Shown: one piece after another, positions 49,957 to 61,697 of the stretch
Position numbering within the stretch: the first letter of the stretch is position 1
How the letters are laid out: each line of letters opens with the position of its first letter
From: Coenobita brevimanus
Taxonomy: Eukaryota > Arthropoda > Malacostraca > Decapoda > Coenobitidae
Direction of reading: 5' to 3'
Assembly (NCBI GenBank): GCA_032717465.1
Contig: CM064748.1
Location: 8,699,392-8,763,391, forward strand
DNA length: 64,000 nt
Position numbers and translations under genes: made by a program
The notes under the pieces: model-generated
Told to the model about the DNA's origin: nothing
Database searches by the model: none
The model's input: only the letters and a program-made list of their open reading frames with translations

Positions 49957-52100
49957 CACAATCCTTAGATTTATGGGCTTCATCACAAAAGACACATTTA
50001 GGTTCATCATTTTCCCTAGAACATCTCAATTGTATGACCAAAGCCTTGACAGTGATGACACTGTGTAACCCAGAATCTATCGAAAGCGAGGCATCTTGTA
50101 AGATCCACATAGATGTAATTGCCCTGTTCTACAATGGAGGATCTCACCTCTGGCGATATCTTCAAGACAGCAGTTTTGGTGTCATTCCTTGTTCTTGTGA
50201 AGAGAAGGTTGAGGGTACAACCTTGATCAATGAGCATCTTAATTTTATTGTTTTTTCTCAGAATATTTGGGATGATGTCAGAGTCACCCAAGGAAGAGGA
50301 AAGGCCTGTCACAGTCATTTTAGGCAACATTTTCTTTGGCTTTGATATACAAAAAGTGCCCTCAGAGCCAAAATGATCAGTCAACACCCCAGTTCCCTCA
50401 CCTTTGGCGGAAACTTCATTACCAACCCACCAGCCTTGGTCTTAACCCCTAAAACACGGCTGTGTACAGTCGATCCCCCCCGAGTGGCGGGGTTGTATCG
50501 CGGTCTGAGTACCTGTAGGAAAATATTCGCCAAAAATCAGAGATTAACCCTAGAACATTATACTTGGTATGGCAGATAGTACTTACATTCAGCTTTCTCC
50601 AGAGACAGGTGTTGAGCCTTCGTGGACTACCCAAGGACTTGTGGAGACTTGCAAAGTTTGGTAACCAAATCTTCACTTTCACACCTCCAGCAGCCCGGTT
50701 TCCCCTCTACCACAGCCTCATTCTGTCACAGTAAACTTTATACTACAACGTAAAGGTAGTTTGGAATCCGTATTTGTACACTAAGCACTGAAAATAAGGC
50801 TAAAATCAACGAAACGTACGGCCGACATGCACTGTGGCGGCGGTCTTCCCGTCACTCAACAAACATTTCCATTATCACAGCTAAAAACATGTATATTATA
50901 TTTTTTCAATCATATTACTTCCCAAATGATCACCACGGCGCGCTTTTTACTCTGCCTTACGTCCGCCACTTTATTCTCGTTCCTGTCGGCCACTTGCACT
51001 GACTGGGAAGAACTAGAACTCGCCATAATCTCACTTTGAAAGCCTGCAGTAAACTGACGCTAAACAGAGGCAAACCGTGAGAAAAAAAGCTAGTGTGACA
51101 ACTGGGGAAACAAGCGTTTCCTAGTAGCATAAACTGCTTGTGAGAGGAGATCACAGATTTACAGTTCTGAGCACTCAGAGCGCTGCCATGTATCACAGCC
51201 AGGCTGGCCGGACCGTGGTGGGGGGGGGACGGGGGGAAAACGCGATATTTGGCAACTGAGGTCAGTAGTACAAAGGTAAAGTATGCTAGTTGTAGCTAAA
51301 GGGTGGTGGTACTGATAGACAATACCAGCTGGAGCCTGCTTGCCCGCGGTTATTCAAAATTTACTAAAATCGCAAACGCCGTCCTGCCCTTATGGCCGAG
51401 CGTCGCAAACGCGACGATCCGCGTTTTAGGGGTTAAGACAGCTATCAACCAGTACCGAGTTAAGTACACCTCTGATGTCTTCTGGTCCCATCTGATTTGT
51501 CAGGGCATCAGCACCACTCTTTGGTTTCACAATCAGTACATGCTGACTATGAATTGCTTTTTTCTGGCCATGAGCACCGATCCCAATCACGCCCCAAGGC
51601 AGATCCTTCTCTCCCCCCACGAGAGACCCACGAACAGCATCGGCAAATGACTTGGCCTGATCTTGCGTGACTGCCATGGGTAATGAGACCTTGGTCTCTA
51701 GTGCCTCCAGTCTATTTGAAATGTCTCTAATTGCCTGAAAGATTGGCCCAATAACTTTATCTTCAAACTCCTTCTTGGTACTACTTCCTCCACCAGGCAA
51801 GACCTCATCCGCTGGTGCAACACATTGGCTACACAGCCAGCAAAAGCCCAGCTGGTGGCTCTTCTTCATAAATGGATAGTCGCCTACATCCAAATTTTCA
51901 CAAGCTATATGAACCACTCACTGCAGTAGGCGCACTTCAGTGCTTGTGCACTTTTTTTACAGACCTACTGCAGTGAGGGCGCTGGTGTTGTTTGCTCTTG
52001 ATAAAGGAGAACAAAAAACAATGCAAAATAACAACAGCAGCAAAAAGTATATACAATACTACCCGGGATAAACCTGGGCAGCGCCGCCCCCGTTTGTGTC
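49957..52100 (-). pseudogene. L2-like ORF1: PHD finger, coiled region, zinc knuckles
   Basis: Minus strand from about 51,960. A PHD-type finger (KCAYCSEWF, a frameshift, HIACENLDVGDYPF, then FCWLCSQC) is followed by a helical stretch KVIGPIFQAIRDISNRLEAL with heptad-like spacing, then AKSFADAVRGS and VLIVKPKSGADALTNQMGPE. A 987-bp TTAA MITE interrupts. RNA-binding region resumes: IKMLIDQGCTLNLLFTRTRN, GNYIYVDLTRC, QCHHCQGFGHTIEMF (CCHC with the last C lost) and CVFCDEAHKSKDC. The RTE-1 insertion then separates the last knuckle at 46,700. The 52,000-52,100 part is probable 5' UTR. Such ORF1 proteins bind element RNA; the PHD domain is known in some CR1/L2 ORF1s. Confidence 0.8.
50442..51436. 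mobile_element. 987-bp TTAA MITE, piggyBac-like
   Basis: Perfect TTAA on both sides (50,442-50,445; 51,433-51,436). Ends are CCCCTAAAACACGG and, inverted, CCCCTAAAACGCGG. The right terminus holds CGTCGC-AAAC-GCGACG, a 6-bp perfect hairpin. No transposase. Interior: C run at 50,476, G run at 51,222, no coding signal. Same family as the partial element at 9,878. Confidence 0.9.
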
Positions 52101-52102
52101 AC

Positions 52103-52103
<1 letters not shown>

Positions 52104-52134
<31 letters not shown>
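52104..52134 (+). repeat. Poly-A run (31 A)
   Basis: Uninterrupted A tract between the L2-like 5' region and a minus-strand RTE-1 fragment. Its parent element is unclear. Confidence 0.95.
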
Positions 52135-52136
<2 letters not shown>

Positions 52137-52765
52137 CAACGAACAGAAATGGAAAAAAACAGGGTGTCTGCGAGGTCAGCACGAGCAGGTGGGGTACAAC
52201 TTGACTACCCTTCTATTAAAGGTAACCCAAACAAATCTCCTCCATGTCGCCCTGTCCCCAGCCATTTCACTTCCCTGCTTCCAGTTTACACCCCCTTTCT
52301 CATATACCTTTCCACTCCATCCCTCCATTTCATCCTTGGCATCCCCCTCCCTCTCCCCCCCTTCACCTTACTCACATACATTCTCCTTAGTCTCTCACTC
52401 TGCATCCTTTCCACATGGCCAAACCACCTCATTGTGTTTCTCGTAACGCGTCCTGTCTCATCCACATCTTACAACAATGCTCCTTTGCTTCCTCATTTGT
52501 CAGTCTGTCTCTCCACATGACTCCACGTGCTCCTCTCAAGTAACTCATTTCCACTGGTCTCACTCCTGACTTGCGTCCCTCCAACAAGGTCCAAGCTTCA
52601 CTTCCATATGTGAGAGTTTGTATCACAGTACTGTCATGTAGTAACTTTTTCACTTCCATGCTCACTTCCCTGTTTCTTATCACTGCTTTCAAGGAACCAG
52701 CAGCCTTTCTTCCTTGTTGTACCCTTTTAAGCACTTCACCCTCTAAACTTCCGTTGTTACTTAAT
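52135..52765 (-). pseudogene. RTE-1 C-terminal fragment, minus strand
   Basis: Minus strand from 52,765: GSLEGEVLKRVQQGRKAAGS, LKAVIRNREVSMEVKKLLHD, LTYGSEAWTLLEGRKSGVRP, MWRDRLTNEEAKEHC, then shifted frames with GDRATWRRF. It ends at about 52,213 without the GATA tail, unlike the other copies, so the 3' end was lost. 52,135-52,212 is unassigned. Directly abuts a plus-strand RTE-B at 52,770. Confidence 0.8.
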
Positions 52766-52769
52766 ACTT

Positions 52770-54585
52770 GTTGTAGGTGGTATGGGGGATGATGAAATAG
52801 TGGTGTTGGGAGGTGACTTTGATGGTCATGTAGGTGAAGTTGCTCAAGTTTATGAAGGAGTACATGGGGGATGTGCATATGGTACAATACATGGAGAAGG
52901 GGAAAGGATTTTTGAGTTTGGGGAGTCCGTGAACATGATTGTGTGCAACACACATTTTAGGAAAAGAAAGAGTTGGTTGATTACGTACAAGTGGGGTGGA
53001 AATAGCAGCTGGATAGATTATTTTCCGGTCAGGAGGGCTGATAGGAAGCGAGGAGTGTGTGCAGCAGCACAAATTATTTTGTGACATGGTGCTTAAAGAA
53101 CGAATGATGAAAAGACGACTTATGCACCTACGAGGAAAATATGAAGCTTGGAAAACCAAGCAGTAAGGGATGCCTTCTGTAGTGAGATGAGGAGAATGGT
53201 GGCTGAACAGGGAGCCGTTAACAGGCGTTAGTGAACAGTACGAAGCCCTCAAGAACAACTTTTTGAGTTACTGATGCAGTATGCAGTCGGACAAGAGGCC
53301 CACCAAGACATAAAGTAACTTGGTGGTGGAATGAGAGTGTAGAAGCTGGAGTTAAGGAGAGAAGAAGGCTTTTCCGGGACTGGAAGAAGGATGGTAACAA
53401 GGCGGAAGCTGCCAAGCATAGGGCTAGAAGAGTGATATTATACAGAGCGAAGTCTGAGTCACCAAGACTTTTACTTGATAACCTAAGTCAAATGGAAAGG
53501 AAATATATGATATTTAAGGTGGTAAATCAGGTTAAGAGAGATAATCGAGATATTATAGGTGAGCTGTGTGTGAAGAATAATGAAGGAAGAGTAGTGGTGA
53601 ACATTGGGGATATTAGATATGCATGGAGAGAGCATTATAGCCTGTTGTTGAATTAGGAGTTTGACTGGGAAAGGGAAGGTTTGGAGCCAGCAGATCCAGT
53701 GTTTGGCCCTTGGCCTTTGATTGATGTTGCTACTGTGAGTAAGGCAATAGGCAGGATGCAGGTGGGGAAGGCAGCAGATGAGTCTGGGTTGACTGCCAAA
53801 ATATTGAAGGGCTCAGGAGATATAGGGATGAGGTTAGTCACTGACCGGATAAATATGATTATATACGATTGTGTTGTCCCAGATGACTGGCTGAAGAGTG
53901 TAACTGTAAATGTGTATAAGGGGAAGGGTGATGCCCTGGAAAACGGATGTTATAGAGGTATAAAGCTTTTAGATCAAATAAGGAAGGTAATGGGGAGAGT
54001 TCAAGAATGTTTGATTAGAGAAAGAGGGAATATTGATGAGATGCAGCTTGGGTTTATGGTAGGCAAGGGGACCACTGATGCCATATTCATTGTTCGAGAA
54101 CTTCAGGAAAAAATATGTAGGAAAATAATGGGAACTGTACTTTGTTTTTGTTGATTTGGAGAAAGCTTTTGACAGAGTCCCTAGAGAGGTGGTGAAGTGG
54201 GCAATGAGAAAGCTTGGGATGGAAGAGTGGCTTGTTACGATGGTTATAGCTATGTATGTGGGTGCTTGCACCCAGGTAAGAATGAATGGAGATTTGAGTG
54301 ATGAGTTTTCATGAATGTTGGTGTGCATCAAGGGTCAGTTTTGATTCCCATGTTGTTTATCATGGTACTTGAAGCCCTCTCACATGACTTCAGAAATGGG
54401 CTCCCGTGGGAGATGTTGTATGCCGGATTAGGTGTTGATTGCAGAGAATGAAAGCGAGGCGGTGGAAAGATTTAAGAAGTGGAGAGATGGTATGGGTCAC
54501 AAGGGCTTAAGAGTAAATGCAGATAAAATGAAGTCAGAGAAGAGGGAGAATGGCCTTGTGCAATTTGCCGCAAGGACATGGGAAG
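52770..54585 (+). pseudogene. RTE-B (BovB-type RTE): endonuclease end through RT
   Basis: Most complete RTE-B piece. Endonuclease C-terminal half: EIVVLGGDFDGHVGEVAQVY, EGVHGGCAYGTIHGEGERIF, VNMIVCNTHFRKRKSWLITY, SSWIDYFPVRRADRK; the order and spacing match BovB-type endonuclease. Linker with many stops (53,090-53,430). RT: MIFKVVNQVKRDNRDIIGEL, FGPWPLIDVATVSKAIGRMQ, ADESGLTAKILKGSGDIGMR, VPDDWLKSVTVNVYKGKGDA, LGFMVGKGTTDAIFIVRELQ, FVDLEKAFDRVP-type motif A in a second frame (about 54,148-54,185), GVHQGSVLIPMLFIMVLEAL. It ends after CAICRKDMGS at a GTAGTAGTAGTCGTAG junction (54,586). Stops at 53,654, 54,152 and 54,280 among others. Confidence 0.82.
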
Positions 54586-55078
54586 TAGTAGTAGTCGTAG
54601 TTTTTCCCTAGGCAGTCTGGCCGAACAGCCCCGAGTCCCTTAGGAAGGCCATGGCCGAGACCGGGCTTTCCCACAGAGCTCTCAAAGAGTGTATGTTGTG
54701 TTGTTGGCGTTGGTGATTGTGTGCAATGCAGTCTTCCATAATGTGCTTAATAGTATGGGGTGCTGTGTTGCATCCTGGACAGGCATCAGCGACGGAGTCA
54801 TCCAGCCTCTTCTGATAGCTTAAGTGGGCTGGATGGTGCACACATCTCAGCCTGGCCAGGTGGACCCTGTCCTCGCGAGGGAGATAGGATTCAGAAGGGT
54901 GGATGTCAGGAGGCCGTGCATGCAGCTGTGTGTTGTCTTTAAGTGACTGAATGGAGCGACGAGTGATCTGGGTGTGGATATGCTTCTGGAAGCTGATCTG
55001 AGGTGGGCGAGGGGGTAGAGATAACAGTATTTGTGTATGGTATCATGTGCCGGGTGTTGTTTTGATGTTCCTTGGTGT
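54586..55078 (-). pseudogene. Jockey-like element, 3' coding end, minus strand
   Basis: Minus strand: YLPREDRVHLARLRCVHHPA, HLSYQKRLDDSVADACPGCN, TAPHTIKHIMEDCIAHNHQR, RALWESPVSAMAFLRDSGLF, stop at 54,608. The CPxC..H..EDC motif is the zinc-like C-terminal signature of Jockey-group ORF2. Probably the same family as the plus-strand piece at 55,846, in opposite orientation. Bordered on the right by minus-strand RTE-B. Confidence 0.78.
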
Positions 55079-55440
55079 TTGTGAATGCTGCCATGTAATA
55101 TAGTGGATGTGGGTTTCCCCACCTGCATCCTGCCTATTGCCCTGCTCACAGTAGCAGCATCAATCAAAGGCCAACGGCCAAACACTGGGTCTGCTGGCTC
55201 CAAACCTTCCCTGTCCCAGTCAAACTCCTCTTTCAACAAGCAGCTATAACGCTCTCTCCATGCATCCTAAATATCCCCAATGTTCACCACTACCTTTGTT
55301 TCATCATTTTTCACACACTGCTCACGTATGATATCCCAATATTCCCTCATCATGTGATATGCCACCTTAAATATCATGTTCTTCCTTTGCACATTATTTA
55401 GGTTATCAAGTTAAAGTCTCTGAGACTCAGACTTTGCCCT
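55079..55440 (-). pseudogene. RTE-B RT N-terminal fragment, minus strand
   Basis: Minus strand: MLKEEFDWDREGLEPADPVF, GRWPLIDAATVSRAIGRMQV, GKP, then Jockey-like sequence replaces RTE-B at about 55,115. The upstream part has CVKNDETKVVVNIGDI. A TCTCTGAGACT landmark at 55,420 matches RTE-B linkers elsewhere. Confidence 0.78.
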
Positions 55441-55845
55441 ATAAACCTCTTTTCTAGCCGTATGCTTGGCAGCAAAGTGTGAAACTATTTTTGAATTTAC
55501 CATTACTCATCAACAATCCAGAGTAAAAATATACTGAAATCATCAGCATGGAATGACTGTGTACAACTTCTCTGATAAACATGAATGCAGTAATCCTGAA
55601 TAATAAACATGTCAGCCAAGCAGCATAATTTGTATGAAAGTATGGTTCATAAGAAATCAGATGACAATTATCTTACCTAACTTCTTAATCAAGACGTAGA
55701 CTCGTCACATACCGTTCAAGCCAAATTTTCTGACCCTGAGTCTGTCAGTTAATAATGAGCATCGGTCACAAAGCCCTTTTCACACTTGTTGCACTTAATG
55801 TGAATACTTGAAACTTCTGCTCCCCAAACCTCGCCCCCACTACAT
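55441..55845. other. Unassigned sequence
   Basis: AT-rich with no convincing coding frame, terminal repeat or tail. Confidence 0.6.
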
Positions 55846-57180
55846 CATGGAGAGTGGTCAAAACCCTAGGTTCTGATCACCTCCCAATCATCATCACTAC
55901 CAAAACCAGAATCACCCCAGCTGGCCACAAACACACATACACTAATTATAAGAGAGCCAACTGGGAGGCCTTTGTAACTGAAACAGAACAACATTTTGAA
56001 ACACTAAACAGTACACCCATCACAAACATCAACACCGCTGTGCACACTTTCAATACAACCATACAAAACACGGACAAAAGACACATCCCTAGAGGCAACA
56101 GAAAGAGACAAAACCCCAACTTCACACCAGAAATTCAAGGCCTCATCAGACAACGGGACACACTGCGACACTCCTCAACACCCCATACACAAGACACCTT
56201 ACAACAAAGACAAGAACTGAACACTCAAATAAACAATAAAATATCAGAACAGCAAACACTAAACTGGAAAAATTACCTCCAAACACTTGACCACAAAACA
56301 AACATCAGCAAACGCTACAAACCACTAAACAGCATCACACTTTCCAACAGCAGCACCACACAATCACATGCTGCCATCACAACAACAGACACCATACCCT
56401 CAAACAAACAACAAGCAAACACTCTCATCAATCACTTTTCACAAGTCAGCCATCTAAACCCCCATCCCGAAGACTGACGTATCATCCGACGTAAGAGACA
56501 GTTCCCCACAGACCCAGGCTACGCACCTTTCACTTACAACCAGACGAAGCACATCATTAACAACCTCAAGCACTCATCTGCCTGTAGACCAGACAACATA
56601 AGTAACATTCACCTTAAACACCTAGGACCACAAGGCATACAAGCACTCACCAACATATCAAACTACAGCTACTCACACAACATAATACCCAGCATCTGGA
56701 ATCATGGCAATATCATCACTATCCCTAAACCCAACAAAGATCCCACATTACCCTCCTCACATCGCCCCATCACACTCCTCTGCACTCCCTCTAAAGTCAC
56801 TGAACGACTGATACTATTGTACAACTAGTCACACCTCACATTCCCCTAGCCCAGCCACAACATGGCTTTAGGCCACTACACTCCACAAACACCCTTCTTA
56901 CAGAGCTTACACAGAGAGTTTTTGATGGCATAAATTCAGGTAGGCCACCACACAGAAGAATCCTAATCACACTAGACATTAACAAAGCTTTTGATGCCAT
57001 CCTCTGCCACAACCTCACAAACAAAATACTCAACACAAACATGCACAATAACACAAAAAGATGGCTGGCAAACTACTTAGCAGGCAGATGTGCACACATA
57101 ACATTTGCCGGTCAGTCTTCTAACATCAGAAACTTCACAAACGGTGTCCCCCAATGATCTGTTTTGTCCCCTACACCACA
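55846..57180 (+). pseudogene. Jockey-like element: endonuclease end, linker, RT
   Basis: A 207-codon open stretch (55,854-56,477) begins with the end of the endonuclease (LGSDHLPIIITTKTR, SDH motif) and a long polar linker (KRANWEAFVTETEQHFETLN). After a stop at 56,475 RT follows: SACRPDNISNIHLKHLGPQG, NHGNIITIPKPNKDPTLPSS, HRPITLLCTPSKVTERLILL, a stop, then frames carrying HGFRPLHSTN-like and LDINKAFDAI (motif A, about 56,965-57,000), and NGVPQ stop at 57,155. C-rich codon use differs from neighbours. It ends before motif C. Confidence 0.82.
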
Positions 57181-57613
57181 AGAAAGCACATGATATTGTG
57201 CACCTAGTCATGTGCTTAACCCTTGGAAAGTGCAGGCAAAATTTTGCACTAGGATAATTGGAAGTTATATGAAGTGAGTATTGCTCTTGAACACTTTATT
57301 GTCTGTGTGTTTCTCTACTTTTCCTCATCAGTTTTCAGTGTTTTTATTAGCTTATCTTATAGTATAAACACCATTGAAGATGATGGTTTACATTTATACC
57401 AGTTGAACCAATTTCCTGGTGGCATATTTGGCTGTGGAATTTTTTTGTGGCCAGGGACCAGTTATCACTGGTGTCAAATAACTGATTTTCCAACCGTCTT
57501 GAGTTTTTTTGTGGATGTTTATTGTTTATGCATTGTTTCCTTGGTGTGTAGCATTCCTGTGAATAATTCTACATGTGTTTTGATGTCTAGATGTCAGGCA
57601 TGGGGCAGTTACA
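57181..57613. other. Unassigned sequence with a TTAA-type terminus
   Basis: TTAA at 57,216-57,219 followed by CCCTTGGAAAGTGCAGGC, and TGCA-ggcAAAATTTTGCA can fold, reminiscent of piggyBac-like ends; no partner end was found. The 138-codon frame at 57,274-57,690 is hydrophobic and unrecognised, and I do not call it a gene. Confidence 0.4.
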
Positions 57614-59455
57614 GGGGTATTGTAATCGATTACGATTACTTTTGCAAACTTCAGATTATGATTACGATTATGATTACAGAAAAATTATGAGTCATCGATT
57701 ACTGTTACGATTACATAAGAAGTAATCACGGTTACAATCGTGATTACATGTACTGTTATGCACTATATAATTATGAGCACGTTTCTTTTATACTTGACAT
57801 TGATTAAGTAAATAGCTGAAGTTAGTTTTTAAAAGCAACAACATCATCCAGTAATATAAAACTGATATTTTTTAGTGATAATATATCTTACATGCAAATC
57901 ATTTAAATAAGAATTGCCTTTGTAAGGAAGAACATAGTGTTAAGCTCTGCAGAACCTATGGCGACTGTTACTCTGGATAAAAATATACTGTACAGTGCTG
58001 TGTCCCATAAATTGTTCCTTTATTTTTTTGGCCAGTTTGCTATACAAATGTGTTTCAATAATTCAAGCACTGAGACTTTTCTTCCCTTTGACCTTGACCC
58101 TTTTATTTAATTAACTTTTCTACCAACTGACATCTTCCCAGGTGATATTATTCTAGCTTAGGCAGGATATTATATGGAAGCTTCTAAGTGATAACCTACA
58201 ATTCACTTTTGTTTTCATATTACTTATGCACTTTTATGGTGTATATTCGACTGTTTGACACTGAACTACAGTATTTTATTCTTGATGAGTATTTGTGGAA
58301 GAATAACTTATCTGGGGCCTTGTATTCGTAAAAAAAACCATGATTGTGATTACAATATGAGAATAATCAATTACGATTGTGATTACTTTGAAAAAAATGC
58401 CTAAGTACAGTAGGTACACACAGTCCGCGAGTTTATGGGTGGCAGACGAGGTCGCTTACTAGGAATTTGCGTACTGTGAATACATAGACTTATGGGAAAA
58501 ATTACATATGGGCGGCACCCCCCTTCATGGGCAACCCTTTAGACTCCTTTCGGACCTGAGTACAGTATTGTACTGTACAGGGAAAGTATCTAAGACATAT
58601 GGCCTAAGATAAAGTAAACCATGATTATTAAATCAACAAGGATATGATTTAACTAAACCAACAAGAATATGGCTGCTCACCTTAACTCAAGAGGACAACA
58701 AGCTTGATGGACTTAAGAAGGGGATCCAAGGCAGGGTGAGGCACCTAGTGTGCACCTCCTGCAGCACCCGACACACCACCTTCCTCGCCACTCTTGTCAC
58801 CACCACTTTCGACATTTTCACTAGCTAATGCACCCACTTTGTTCATAAACCCTTCAAAGTCTTTCTGACACCTCAGACATTGCATCATCCTCTTGATCCT
58901 CCCCAGGATATGGCTCTTTTGAAGTTGAAGGGAGTGATTCCTCACTTTCTTGAGGCCGCAGGAAATGTGTGATGAAGGTTTGCTTCCGTCTGTTAACCTG
59001 GTTGTGCCTGTCTGTGTAGTAGCAGAAGGTTCTGTCCAGTGAAGTCATCACTTCCACCAGTCGCAACTGACAGTGTTCGATGTCCTTCAATTCTTCCTTG
59101 AACTTATCTAGGGCACACACTACCCAGCCAATCTCCATCATTGACAAGTCTCCATTCTCCATCACTGGTGGTGCTGGCTGTTCTGCTGCGGTCTCCTGCT
59201 CTCAGCCCTCTTGCTCTCAACTCCGGATTTGAGCCACTCTTCCCTGCTGTCTCGCGTATTACGAGTTCAATTCACATGCTATTAAAAATACATTACAATT
59301 CGATAAAAAATAGGTCCTCGCGTACAGTGAGATTCACCTACTGTGAGCTCGGGTACTATGCATACCTACTGTAGTCAATTACAATTACGATTACACAAAA
59401 GTCTGTAATCGATTACAATCGATTACCATTACAGATTACGATTACCCCACGTCTG
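57614..59455. mobile_element. hAT-like non-autonomous element, GATTAC-rich ends
   Basis: Left part (57,614-57,750): CAGGGGTATTGTAATCGATT, then ACGATTAC words in both orientations. Right part (59,372-59,455): AATTACGATTACACAAAAGT and ATTACCCCACGTCTGC, inverted relative to the left. Tigger-3 is nested inside. The AT-rich interior (57,760-58,320) has no transposase. No clear 8-bp target duplication was found, so the hAT call is tentative. Confidence 0.5.
58408..59371 (-). mobile_element. Tigger-3, pogo-derived non-autonomous element (copy B, both ends)
   Basis: TA at 58,406-58,407 and 59,372-59,373. Left end CAGTAGGTACACACAGTCC; right end inverted CAGTAGGTATGCATAGTACC. 964 bp. On the minus strand it encodes only a transposase C-terminus (59,165-58,745): MMENGDLSMMEIGWVVCALD, KFKEELKDIEHCQLRLVEVM, HNQVNRRKQTFITHFLRPQE, SEESLPSTSKEPYPGEDQED; a frameshift precedes the acidic, Gly-rich tail. 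The complete left end here shows that copy A lost it. Confidence 0.82.
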
Positions 59456-59471
59456 CTAAATATGTCAGATT

Positions 59472-61697
59472 GACCCCCTGGGGGTAGGGTTTTTTTCAAG
59501 AATACTCCCCCAGTATCCCTGCTTGTCGTAAAAGGCGACTAAAAGGGTTGGCGGAGGGTTAGTGCCCCTCCCCGGAAAACAACTAACTAAAAAGACAAAC
59601 ATTAAGCCTCGGACAAGGACTGACCAAAAGATGACGACCAAGCACCGGACAAAGGACATGGTTATCGTAACTTGGAATGTAAGGGGAACGAATGATGAGG
59701 TGAAAGAGAGAGAGATTGTTCAGGTGCTTGAGGGTGCGAAAGTTGATCTATGCGGAATAACTGAAACGAAATGGAGAGGTGAGAGTGTGAGAGAATGGGA
59801 GTATGGATGGGGTATATGTGCAGGAGTAGGTGAGAATGAGAGGGCAAAGGAAGGAGTATATATAGTTGTGAGTAAAAGATGGAAGAGGAGCATAAGACAG
59901 TATGGATCATTTGGGTCAAGGATTGTGTAGGTAAAGTTGAAAGATGGAATACAAATATGGGTGATTGTCTGTGTGTATGCGCCAACGCAAGATCGTGCAA
60001 GCAGAGTGAGAGAAGAGTTCTGGACAAATTTGGAAGTGTGCATGGAAAAGTTTGGAAGGAATGAGTGTTTTTGATCGGAGATATGAATGGTAAAGTAGGG
60101 AATGTGAAGATGGATGGAATAGTTGGTGAGTGGGGTGTGCCTGCTGAGATAGATGAGAATGGCAATGCTGGGAGAGGGTTGGTGATAGCCAATACCGTCT
60201 TCAGGCACAAGATGGTGATAGCCAATACCGTCTTCAGGCAGATGATCCACAGGTATACATGGCGAGTGATGAGAAGGGTGGGTGGTGAACTGAATCAAAG
60301 GAAGGCAATGATTGATTATGTGTGTGTGGATGAAAGGATGCAAAAATATGTAATGGATGCAAGAGCTTATAGAGGTTGGGGGAGTGGACTTTCTGACCAC
60401 TACTTGGTGGTGGCCAGAATCAAGGACCAATTAGGATGGAGAAATAGAAGAAGGGAGAGACGGGAAGAAAGAGTATTTGGAAGGAGAGGAACGGTTACAA
60501 GAGGGTGAGAAAAAGGCAGAGTATAAGAGAGAAGTGGAGGAACGATTGGGCAAATATGAATTGGAGCAGATGGGGGACGTGGAAAGTGTGTGCAGGATAT
60601 TTACAGAAGAAATATGTGCAGCATATGATGTGGTGTGTGGGATGGAGAGATGATGGAGGGGTGTACAAGAAACAGTGTGGTGGAATGAAGAGGTAAGACA
60701 GGCTGTGGCACAAAAGAAGAAAGCATACAATGAATGGATGAAAAATAGGGGCTTGGAAGAAGTTGAGTGGCGGAAGAGAGAGTTATATGTAGAAAGAAAG
60801 AGAGAGGTGAAAAGATTAGTAAGAGAGAGTAAGAAGAAAGTGGATGAGGAATTTGAAAAGAATTTGAGTGTAAAGTGAAGGGACTGTAAGAAAATGTTCT
60901 GGAAGGAGGTGAAGAGAGTAAGACAGGGTAGCATTCAAGTTAGCAGGGGAATGAAAGATAAATAATGGTAGATTACTAGTGGAGAAGGGAGAAAAAGTGA
61001 GCAGATGGAAAGAACATTTTAAGCAATTGTTGAACATAGAAGATGGAAGTAATGCGAGTATAAGCGGCTGGGGAATGGCTGGGAGAAGGAAGGAGGTGAG
61101 AAGACAGGAAGAAATCAGTAGGATAGAAGTTGTGGAAGCAATGAAGAAAGTCAAACTGGGAAAAGCCCCAGGAATTGGTGGAGTGTGTGGTGGTATGCCC
61201 AAGCATAGGGGAGAGATAGTAGTAGAATGGATGTGGAAGATGTGCAGATTGGATTGGAAGTCAGGTATAATTATTCCCTTGTACAAAGGGAATGGGGAGA
61301 AATAAGTGTGTGGTAATCATAGGGGCATTTGTCTTCTTAGTGTAATAGGAAAAGTGTATGGTAGGATACTTACTGACAGAGTTAAAGAAATAACAGTGGA
61401 ATTAGTTGGAGAAGAACAGGGTGGTTTTAGGAAGGGAAGAGGTTGTGTAGATCAGATATTCATTCTTAGATCTTTAGTGGAAAAGTTTCTAGAGAAGGGA
61501 AAGAAGATGTATGCGGCTTTCATGGATTTGGAGGCTGAGGATGAGATGGAGGGATGGAGTGGAGAGGTATATGAGATAGGGGGGTGTGAGTTGGGAGCGG
61601 GGCAGTGAACTGGTGGGGGACAGGGCGACATGGAGGTGATTTGTTTGTGGCCACCCCGTGCAGGATTGAGGCATCTGGCAATAGATATATAGATAGA
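59472..61697 (+). mobile_element. RTE-1 retrotransposon with internal deletion (copy B)
   Basis: Counterpart of 17,280-19,491. The leader has the full stem CTGGGGG (59,478-59,484) / CCCCCAG (59,507-59,513). Endonuclease is open for 122 codons from 59,562 (VTWNVRGTNDEVKEREIVQV, VDLCGITETKWRGESVREWE). A 33-bp tandem duplication at 60,180-60,240 (GTGATAGCCAATACCGTCTT) is absent in A. It has the same RT motif A to C-terminus fusion at about 61,533 and the same GATA tail. Confidence 0.88.

Noticed and set aside
57274..57690. 138-codon hydrophobic frame as a membrane protein
   Set aside because: It runs into the GATTAC-rich transposon end, has no recognisable domain, and AT-rich DNA easily gives Phe/Leu/Ser-rich frames.
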